49,424 nucleotides of DNA from Candidatus Zixiibacteriota bacterium (GTDB lineage: Bacteria; Zixibacteria; MSB-5A5; UBA10806; 4484-95): positions 1 through 49,424 of the forward strand of contig JAGGSN010000216.1 of the NCBI GenBank assembly GCA_021159005.1, in the 5' to 3' direction. This document shows positions 43,779 to 49,424 of the stretch, piece by piece. The notes below the pieces were generated by a model. That model saw only the letters and a program-made list of their open reading frames with translations, did no database searches and was not told where the DNA came from. The translations under genes were made by a program, and so were the position numbers. Positions within the stretch are counted from its first letter, which is position 1. Every line of letters begins with the position of its first letter.

Positions 43779-44359
43779 GTACTATTACTTCAAATATATG
43801 GGGAGACAGCTATGAATGGGAAGATAAAGGTTTGCCAATAATAACTCCAGAAGAGGGGTTGCCATCTGCCCATTTTTGGATTGAACTTACTCCAAGTATT
43901 TTCAATTATAAATTAAGAACTATTAGAGCGCAACAATACGATAAAGAAGTCCCGTCTTTAATAAATGCACTTAAAAAAAATTCTCAAAAACTACCAAGTT
44001 GTTCATATATATATGAACAAGATAGACGCGTAGATAATTTAAAAACATTATATCAATTTGCTGATAGTGATTCTATTGTCAGGTTTTTACAAAACAAGTC
44101 TATGCTTATTGATACGCTGGAAAAAATACCTATAAATTTATTAAAATATTTTTTTTATGATGATGATTTGGTTCTAGAAACTTTCAACGATCCAGAGGAA
44201 ACTGACTCAGAGTATATCCAAATCAAGGTGATTACAAAATCTTCAGTAACAGACGCATTCGATAGGATTGAAAAATTTGAAACAGAATGGTTTTATGAAA
44301 ATGTTGATTTTTTAGATCCGGAGATATCAGGTTTGATATTTGAAGTGGGTTATAGATGA
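43775..44359 (+). CDS. Unrecognised protein between TIGR04255 and HEPN genes
   Basis: The 194-residue protein is hydrophilic, without signal peptide or membrane segment. A proline/aromatic N-terminus (NIWGDSYEWEDKGLPIITPE) precedes a helical middle (LINALKKNSQKLP), and the C-terminal third reads LVLETFNDPEETDSEYIQIK and FDRIEKFETEWFYENVDFL. A DPE-then-W ending of this kind is, from memory, seen in small proteins encoded beside HEPN genes, but I cannot name a family. Four-base overlaps on both sides make it the centre of a coupled trio; an antitoxin or adaptor role is a guess. Confidence 0.65.
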   Translation: MSTITSNIWGDSYEWEDKGLPIITPEEGLPSAHFWIELTPSIFNYKLRTIRAQQYDKEVPSLINALKKNSQKLPSCSYIYEQDRRVDNLKTLYQFADSDSIVRFLQNKSMLIDTLEKIPINLLKYFFYDDDLVLETFNDPEETDSEYIQIKVITKSSVTDAFDRIEKFETEWFYENVDFLDPEISGLIFEVGYR

Positions 44360-44808
44360 CTTTTAATTGGTATGATTATTTATTATACGCAAAAGAAATA
44401 GCCGGTGAAGAAATAAATAAAGATCTAACATTTGCAAAATATAGATCAGCAATAAGTCGTGCTTATTATGCAACCTATAATATTACAAGACTTTGTCTAG
44501 AAAAACATTGCGCTATTGATTTTGGATCAAAAAAATTATACTCCATAAAAAAGAAATATAAGAAGCAAGACCATGGGATTATTCCAATTTTAATGAAAAC
44601 TACAAATGTAAAAGATATTATGACCAGTGGTACGAAATTAAGTAATTTACTATCAAAAAGAGTAGACGCAGATTACAAAAGCAAAGAAATTGAAAATATA
44701 GAAAGTAAACTAAGAGATACAATAGAAAATTCAGAAAAAATAATCTCAAGTTTAGAACTATTTAAAAGTGGCAAAGCATCAGTAAATTTGAATTCATTGC
44801 TAAAATAA
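44356..44808 (+). CDS. HEPN-domain protein (UPF0332-like)
   Basis: The 150-residue all-helical protein has the HEPN start FAKYRSAISRAYYATYNITR (27-46) and the second-helix pattern LLSKRVDADYKSKEIEN (98-114), equivalent to the R-N-x-ADY of UPF0332/MNT-HEPN proteins. The R-x4-6-H RNase motif is not obvious (Arg102 lacks the His), so the nuclease role is uncertain. HEPN proteins are frequent toxins or RNA-binding subunits in abortive infection and toxin-antitoxin pairs. It is the last gene of the trio starting at 43047. Confidence 0.8.
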   Translation: MTFNWYDYLLYAKEIAGEEINKDLTFAKYRSAISRAYYATYNITRLCLEKHCAIDFGSKKLYSIKKKYKKQDHGIIPILMKTTNVKDIMTSGTKLSNLLSKRVDADYKSKEIENIESKLRDTIENSEKIISSLELFKSGKASVNLNSLLK

Positions 44809-44944
44809 GATTATAAATCATGTTTCGACCGCAGGCAAAGATAATACATTCCCCAAATCCTTGCTTGCAATACCAATAAAAATCAGATATCATACCAATA
44901 GCTAATATCATAATTAACAGCTCAAAAAAAATGGAGTCAATCCA

Positions 44945-45391
44945 ATGCCCAAAGACGACAAACAATTAATCGCCTACTGCGGACTGTATTGCGGCGATTG
45001 CTTTGCCTATAAAGGCATGATGGCCGATTTAGCCAGAGACCTTAGAAAAGAACTGCGGCAATCGAAATTTGATAGAACCGCCGAATTCCTTTCCTCGATT
45101 TCTTTCTTTAAGGTGTATGAAAACTATCCGCAATGCTATGATGTTTTGGGGGCGATGGTGAAAATGCGCTGCAAGAAAGCCTGCAAAGGCGGCGGCGGTC
45201 CGCCGTTCTGTAAGATAAGAAAATGCTGTCAGAAAAAAGGCATCGATGGCTGCTGGGAATGCGATGAATTCGAGACATGTGAAAAACTTGATTTTCTAAA
45301 GCCGGCTCATAAGGATGGCCACATTAAAAACCTGCGAAAAATCAAAAGAAAAGGTGTTAATGAGTTCCTCGCAGGGAAGAAACACTGGTAA
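44945..45391 (+). CDS. DUF3795-type cysteine-rich protein
   Basis: The 148-residue protein begins LIAYCGLYCGDCFAYKGMMA and has CKKACKGGGGPPFCKIRKCCQKKGIDGCWECDEFETCEKL. The many cysteines in C-x2-C-like spacing imply zinc or another metal. This layout is that of the DUF3795 family, of unknown function and common in anaerobic bacteria and archaea. GGAG precedes the ATG. Composition returns here to the normal value, marking the right edge of the AT-rich cassette. Confidence 0.85.
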   Translation: MPKDDKQLIAYCGLYCGDCFAYKGMMADLARDLRKELRQSKFDRTAEFLSSISFFKVYENYPQCYDVLGAMVKMRCKKACKGGGGPPFCKIRKCCQKKGIDGCWECDEFETCEKLDFLKPAHKDGHIKNLRKIKRKGVNEFLAGKKHW

Positions 45392-45436
45392 CAAGTTATA
45401 TTATCAGCTAAAATAAACGTCAGTATATAATATATT

Positions 45437-46204
45437 TTAGTTTTCTGCTTGCGGAGTTTCTTCTGTTATGTGATTATAGCGAATTAAAACTCGTTCTAAG
45501 TTTCTGAGAAGTTCAGTATTTTTAAAGGGCTTTTGAAAATAACCATCCGCTCCATGAGAAAGTATCTTTTCAGGCGTAATTTTGCCGCTATGCCCCGTAA
45601 TAAGTATCACCGGAACATGCACATATTCTTTTTTAATAAAAACCATGAAATCAAAGCCGGACATTCCCGGCAGTAAAATATCCGATACGACAGCACGAAT
45701 GTTATTTTCGCTAATTAAGTGCATTGCGTCTTCGGCGGTGACAGCTGTATAGATTTTATATCCTTCCAGTTCTAAGGTGTATTTCAGTATATCTAAAATA
45801 TCCTGATCATCATCAACTATAAGGATTGATTTTCTGCCTGATTTAAGCGCTTTATCAATCTTCGCTATAAATGTTTTTTCATCATATGGCATACTGATCG
45901 TTTCACAGGCACCCAATTTCATATAGTTGACAACATTATCGCTTTTGCCTGAGGGGGATGTTGCAATAATCGGAATTGTGCTAAGATTCTTCTTTTGTTT
46001 CACATATTTTATAAGTTCGGTTCCGGGAATATTTGGTAAATTAACGTCAACAATAATAAGATCAAATGATGAATCGTCTTTTAACAGCATGATAGCTTTG
46101 TTAACTGATATTATGCTTTGGCAGTTAAATTTATTTCTATTTAGGAAAGCGGTTATTTCAGATGAAATCACTGAATCGCTTTGAACAACTAATATATTGA
46201 GCAA
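45437..46204 (-). CDS. Tandem receiver-domain protein, first receiver degenerate
   Basis: The 255-residue protein consists of two response-regulator receiver domains and no output domain. The second (about 125-240) is canonical: VDDDQD, SDILLPG with phospho-accepting Asp, ITGH and QKPF. The first (1-120) keeps Asp53 (IVDVNLP) but has QSD for the acidic pair and Met in place of the conserved Lys (ISMPYD), so it probably does not switch normally. It starts with TTG behind AAGGAT. It is convergent with the DUF3795 gene; AT-rich arms CTAAAATA (45408-45415) and TATTTTAG (45433-45440) lie between. Confidence 0.85.
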   Translation of the reverse strand: MLNILVVQSDSVISSEITAFLNRNKFNCQSIISVNKAIMLLKDDSSFDLIIVDVNLPNIPGTELIKYVKQKKNLSTIPIIATSPSGKSDNVVNYMKLGACETISMPYDEKTFIAKIDKALKSGRKSILIVDDDQDILDILKYTLELEGYKIYTAVTAEDAMHLISENNIRAVVSDILLPGMSGFDFMVFIKKEYVHVPVILITGHSGKITPEKILSHGADGYFQKPFKNTELLRNLERVLIRYNHITEETPQAEN

Positions 46205-46662
46205 TTTTTCTATCCTTTTTAGGAGTAATAATATCCCTCATAAAATATTAATCGGCAAATTTTCCTAACAATAAAGAAGACAACACATAGAATCTCTGCA
46301 TTTATTATAATTTATACAAATTGCAACAGGCTTAACCCTATAAAATCCGCATAATCAACTGTATAACTTATAGTTATATAAATAAATCAAGGCCTGATTT
46401 ACAAAATCAAATAAATCCTGCCATAAAGAATTGTATATCAATAATATTTAGTAAAGTTTACAATTTCATTTTTTTGAAGTAATCTCTGGCAGCCTTCACT
46501 ACTTTCGGGGAAAGTAAAAGCTTACTGGTTAGAGTGGGAATCGAAATTAAAGCAAATGATGTATCGAGAATATTTATCACCGTATTACACGGTTAAGAAA
46601 TTCCATAATCAGCGGGGCATGAATAAACAACCCCGATAGCTAGCTTGCGAATAGTCCTTGCT
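46205..46662. other. Gene-free stretch with weak hairpins
   Basis: AT-rich and without plausible genes. ACCGT/ACGGT (46579-46593) and CGGGG/CCCCG (46613-46635) pair weakly just beyond the beta-barrel gene's stop and may mark its transcript end. Nothing else is recognisable. Confidence 0.4.
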
Positions 46663-48177
46663 CTAAAATCTACTAAGCAAAGAAACCCGAAAACCCTCAA
46701 ACGACGGTACAACCTTGCAAGCCCCGCCTGCGCAAACCAGTCCGCCGCGCTGACCACCCCTGAAAAGAACCAGATCGTGATTGCCATTGCCAAATGTATA
46801 GGTGAATTCCATATATGTCAGTCTTTTGGAATCATCAGAATTCTCGTTATCCGATAAACTTCCCCCAATGGTAAGATGAAAATCCTGCGCCTTTGAATAT
46901 GTAATATCAATGAATTTCTCGCTATACGATGATGAATCAATCGGTTCGTAATCTATCATGTGCGTATGCAGTTCTATTAAATGGATATCGCTAAAAAAGT
47001 AATTTATTTCAAATTCGGATTTGGTCTCATCTTTTTTAGTAAATTCAAAAAAATCAAGGCTTGCCGAAAATGTATTGTCTTCAAAATAATTTCCTCTAAC
47101 TCCGGCATAATACTCATAAATATAATAACTGATAGAATCACGGCTGTATGATTTTGCATAGTCGAATTCGAAGCCCCAATAATCAGACCAGGATATAGAT
47201 AAATTACCGCGATACCCCCGTTCGCCAGTGATATAGTTCAATGGCAGTTGATGTAATCCCTCTGATTGGATTAGCCTATCTTGTCGGTTAACTGCCGGAG
47301 GCATATTCAATATAATATTATCGCTTGCTGTCGTTAGAATAGGACATGTTAGATTCTTATAATTCTTATATTCGAACATACCGGTAAAATATGAATAGAA
47401 AGCAGTGATATTAACATAAGTTCCATCGCCGCCTTTGCTTAATATTCGAGTAGGGTCGTCCAAGTTGCTTTTTCTTCTGGCATATTCTACATAAGCGTCC
47501 ATGTAATCCAGGTTTACCCGGGCATTTATTTGGTCTAAATTGGATCGCATCTGTTTAGGAATAAAAGAAATCCTGTTTGGCATATTTTCAATGTAGCTTA
47601 AATATGCCCCGCCTATATGAAATTGATTCAATGGCTTAAACTTAACCCGCGCGCCGCGTAAAATATTCCCTGCTACCGGATCGCCAAGCATATAGAATAC
47701 TGAGTCGCCAATTCCTTGTATAGTTGAAATAACATCCAAATCGAAATATTTTTTCCGCCAGTTTATTTTAATGCCGTCAAGAACCAAATCCGTGCTTGTT
47801 TCATCCTCGCGATATGTATTTAAAATTAAGCCTCTATCAAAAACCTGATAGAAATTACCAACTTGGATATTTAAACCATCATCTTCCCATCCAAAATAAC
47901 GGCGGGTCAGTTTGTTTGATGTTACTTTAAGTGAAGATAAAGTATCCCTGACAAATACATGCTTCATTTCATACCAGCCGCCGGCATAGAATTGCCCCAT
48001 GTAAATATCAAATTGAAATCTATCCGCGGCTGAATCCGATTTTGTGTCTTCATAATAATAATAACGGCCATAATTCGAGGCGGAAACATACCAGTCATCA
48101 CCCTGAGCTAAAAGCTCGGGAACATATGCTAATGCTAATATGACTGACGCTAAAAAGAATACCCAATATCTATTCAT
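46663..48177 (-). CDS. Outer-membrane beta-barrel protein (DUF6029-like)
   Basis: The 504-residue protein has a signal peptide (about 1-25, ending in LLAQ) and, after it, alternating strands rich in Tyr, Phe and Trp through to a C-terminal Phe (GFRVSLLSRF), the mark of outer-membrane barrels. Motifs such as GWEDDGLNIQVGNFYQVFDRG and GGQRGGLVCAGGACKVVP match large barrel proteins (DUF6029-like) of FCB-group bacteria. Substrate and role are unknown. It lies 17 bases after the TlpA gene on the same strand, suggesting a shared oxidative-folding or redox link (it has a Cys pair in CAGGAC). Confidence 0.8.
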   Translation of the reverse strand: MNRYWVFFLASVILALAYVPELLAQGDDWYVSASNYGRYYYYEDTKSDSAADRFQFDIYMGQFYAGGWYEMKHVFVRDTLSSLKVTSNKLTRRYFGWEDDGLNIQVGNFYQVFDRGLILNTYREDETSTDLVLDGIKINWRKKYFDLDVISTIQGIGDSVFYMLGDPVAGNILRGARVKFKPLNQFHIGGAYLSYIENMPNRISFIPKQMRSNLDQINARVNLDYMDAYVEYARRKSNLDDPTRILSKGGDGTYVNITAFYSYFTGMFEYKNYKNLTCPILTTASDNIILNMPPAVNRQDRLIQSEGLHQLPLNYITGERGYRGNLSISWSDYWGFEFDYAKSYSRDSISYYIYEYYAGVRGNYFEDNTFSASLDFFEFTKKDETKSEFEINYFFSDIHLIELHTHMIDYEPIDSSSYSEKFIDITYSKAQDFHLTIGGSLSDNENSDDSKRLTYMEFTYTFGNGNHDLVLFRGGQRGGLVCAGGACKVVPSFEGFRVSLLSRF

Positions 48178-48194
48178 CCTCAGCGTTTCCCGGA

Positions 48195-48791
48195 TTATTC
48201 TTCAGAGGGTGTTGTTGATTCAGGGGCAGGCTCTTCCTTTGGCGAATTATCTTCTATCGAATCATCCTCCGGCGGATTCTCATCATCTGATAATAAAAAC
48301 GGCTTCATTTTAGCTGTCAATGTACTGACCAGGCTGGGAATGTATCCTCTGACTATATGAATAATTCTCCCCTCGTTATCAAGCAGGAAGCCGAAGGGGA
48401 TGCCTCTGCCTTTAAATTTCCTTCTGAAAACCTCGCTATCGCTGTCTAATAGAATTGTAAAATCCATGTTATGGCTTTCAACAAATGATTTAACCTTGCC
48501 AAGAGTACGGGCATTATCAACGGTAATGCCTAAAATCTTGAATCCGCGGTCTTTGTATTCATCATAAAGCTTGATAAGTTCCGGTATTTCTTTCTTGCAT
48601 GGAGCGCACCAGGTCGCCCAGAAATTTATATAAACCGGCCCATTACCAACCACATCCGACAAAGTGATATTATTTCCATCCATATCGGTAAGAGTAAAAT
48701 CAGGAGCCTTCTGACCTTTCTTTGTTTGACCGAATGCTAATGTTGTTAATGACAGAATGATTGCAATGATTGCTAATGTTTTTATTCTCAC
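48195..48791 (-). CDS. TlpA/ResA-like thioredoxin-fold protein, exported
   Basis: The 198-residue protein has a signal peptide (1-21), KAPDFTLTDMDGNNITLSD, and the active site NFWATWCAPCKKE with C62 and C65, then KILGITVDNARTLGKV and GIPFGFLLDNEGRI. It should act as a thiol-disulfide reductant outside the cytoplasm, for example in cytochrome maturation. A tail of about 35 acidic, Pro/Ser/Thr-rich residues is unusual for TlpA. It starts with GTG behind AGGAG. Confidence 0.88.
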   Translation of the reverse strand: MRIKTLAIIAIILSLTTLAFGQTKKGQKAPDFTLTDMDGNNITLSDVVGNGPVYINFWATWCAPCKKEIPELIKLYDEYKDRGFKILGITVDNARTLGKVKSFVESHNMDFTILLDSDSEVFRRKFKGRGIPFGFLLDNEGRIIHIVRGYIPSLVSTLTAKMKPFLLSDDENPPEDDSIEDNSPKEEPAPESTTPSEE

Positions 48792-48891
48792 TTACTACTC
48801 CTGTTTTAGGTAGTCATTTTACCTGTGAAAGTATTGTTAATGGTTAATCTGTACAAATAAATGCCAATTACTTCGTTAAGTTAATATTATA

Positions 48892-48918
48892 TCAGGTATA
48901 AATTGAAATACCCTTCAT
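48892..48918 (-). CDS. Possible 8-codon leader peptide upstream of tlpA
   Basis: On the minus strand AGGAG (48930-48926) is followed 7 bases later by ATG and the frame MKGISIYT, then TGA. It lies between a promoter-like pair and the tlpA start, about 100 bases upstream of tlpA. It could be a leader peptide or simply a remnant. Confidence 0.25.
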   Translation of the reverse strand: MKGISIYT

Positions 48919-48946
48919 AATTATTCTCCTGTTCCATCCTTAATCC

Positions 48947-48974
48947 AATGTATAAAATTAAGGCGAATTGTCAA
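48947..48974 (-). promoter_or_regulatory. Sigma-70-type promoter for the tlpA/barrel operon
   Basis: Reading the minus strand, TTGACA (48974-48969), a 16-base spacer and TACATT (48952-48947) form a promoter. The transcript would have a leader of about 150 bases before tlpA, containing the small frame above. Confidence 0.45.
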
Positions 48975-49105
48975 CCTATTTATAGGTAGACATATAGATT
49001 ATAAGATTTAACTGGCAGATTTGCCGGTAAGTTCCCGGAAGTTTATCGCAGGTCGGGTTCTTCGGTGAGTCGGAACCCGATAGCGTTAAGAACACACCCC
49101 TGGCC

Positions 49106-49119
49106 CCTCTCAAGAGAGG
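49106..49119. repeat. Short hairpin
   Basis: CCTCTC (49106-49111) and GAGAGG (49114-49119) pair around AA, after ACACCCCTGGCC. The ACACCCCT lead is shared with the hairpin element at 15059-15088. Confidence 0.45.
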
Positions 49120-49128
49120 AATAATAAA

Positions 49129-49198
49129 ATGTTGGTGCGCAAGGGGGACGTACGCCAATAACAGAATTGAAATGTTGGTGCACGGGGACGTACGCCAA
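49129..49198 (+). repeat. Two direct copies of a 27-30-base unit
   Basis: ATGTTGGTGCGC...GGGGGACGTACGCCAA (49129-49158) and ATGTTGGTGCAC...GGGGACGTACGCCAA (49172-49198) repeat each other with small changes, 13 bases apart. TTGG and CCAA at the ends are complementary. Confidence 0.7.
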
Positions 49199-49300
49199 CC
49201 ACCCTAAATTACTATGAATCGATTTCACTATACGTATAAATATTATCACTACTGTCCGGTCTTTTGTCCGCCTTATGCGGATGCTATAATGATGTCATGT

Positions 49301-49424
49301 CATTCCCACACTGCCCGCGTCATTCCCACACTGCCCGCTTCGTTCCCAACACTGCCCGCTTCGTTCCCAGCACTGCCCGCGTCATTCCCAACACCGTCCG
49401 CGTCATTCCCAACTTGATTGGGAA
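49301..49424 (+). repeat. Tandem repeat, six units of 20-21 bases
   Basis: Units of the form CATTCCCA(A)CACTGCCCGCGT occur at 49301, 49321, 49341, 49362, 49383 and 49404, the last two diverging. In the sixth, TTCCCAA (49406-49412) and TTGGGAA (49418-49424) form a hairpin ending exactly at the window edge, so the array may continue beyond it. Confidence 0.85.

Larger units (their letters stand above)
48792..49424. other. Right-hand repeat-rich end of the window
   Basis: No convincing full gene. From left: an upstream region for tlpA with an 8-codon frame (48892-48918, minus), a promoter-like pair on the minus strand (48947-48974), a hairpin (49106-49119), two copies of a near-palindromic unit (49129-49158, 49172-49198) and a tandem repeat (49301-49424). 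Confidence 0.5.

Noticed and set aside
49214-49417. Open frame reading SFPTLPASFP-type repeats
   Set aside because: It is only the translation of the tandem repeat at 49301-49424, with no ribosome site and no family features.
49301-49424. Possible CRISPR array
   Set aside because: Units are directly adjacent without unique spacers, and no cas gene is present.

Overview
This window reads as chromosomal DNA of an uncultured, Gram-negative-type bacterium. Outer-membrane polysaccharide export (Wza-like), a large beta-barrel protein and an exported TlpA-type thioredoxin imply two membranes. The moderate, AT-leaning base composition, frequent TTG/GTG starts and hairpin-rich intergenic repeats resemble candidate phyla of the FCB group (Zixibacteria-like). 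That placement is an impression; no rRNA or universal marker lies in the window. I see no tRNA, rRNA, CRISPR array or insertion sequence.

Left part (1-2709): the end of an unrecognised gene, a repeat/hairpin-rich spacer, then a PhaR-N/phasin fusion gene behind a perfect palindrome, and a UbiB/ABC1-type kinase gene.

Signalling-export operon (2838-13623): eight tightly packed genes. A single-chain GHKL kinase / HAMP / SpoIIE phosphatase / helix-turn-helix protein, a ParA ATPase, a STAS protein and a diguanylate cyclase run without a break into Wza, Wzz, TPR and tyrosine-kinase (BY-kinase) genes. The layout suggests that partner switching, ParA and c-di-GMP control polysaccharide assembly. The STAS protein and the kinase-phosphatase seem to share the same C-terminal winged-helix-like module.

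Polysaccharide synthesis (13899-41472): a probable sigma-54 promoter drives the initiating phosphoglycosyltransferase gene, followed by a terminator and a repeat-rich gap of about 1 kb. Next comes a complete pseudaminic-acid (nonulosonate) pathway in the order pseB-pseC-spsF-pseG-pseH-[formyltransferase-like]-[PIG-L deacetylase]-pseI. A second sugar block follows: an unknown GT-B-like protein, a second SpsF, a Gfo/Idh/MocA oxidoreductase, a DegT aminotransferase and a GNAT. Then come a KpsS-like transferase, a Wzy/ligase-like membrane protein, a Pse-associated methylase without an obvious start codon, an MBOAT/SGNH O-acetylation pair, two GT-B glycosyltransferases, a methyltransferase, an AsnB-like enzyme without its glutaminase cysteine, a flippase and a second Wzz-like protein.

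Right part (41986-49424): a solitary MoxR ATPase; a compact AT-rich three-gene cassette (TIGR04255 family, unknown, HEPN-domain) that looks horizontally acquired and is the best candidate for an undescribed toxin-antitoxin or defence system; a DUF3795 cysteine-rich protein; then, on the minus strand, a double-receiver protein and a TlpA/beta-barrel pair. The last 300 bases hold tandem and hairpin repeats.
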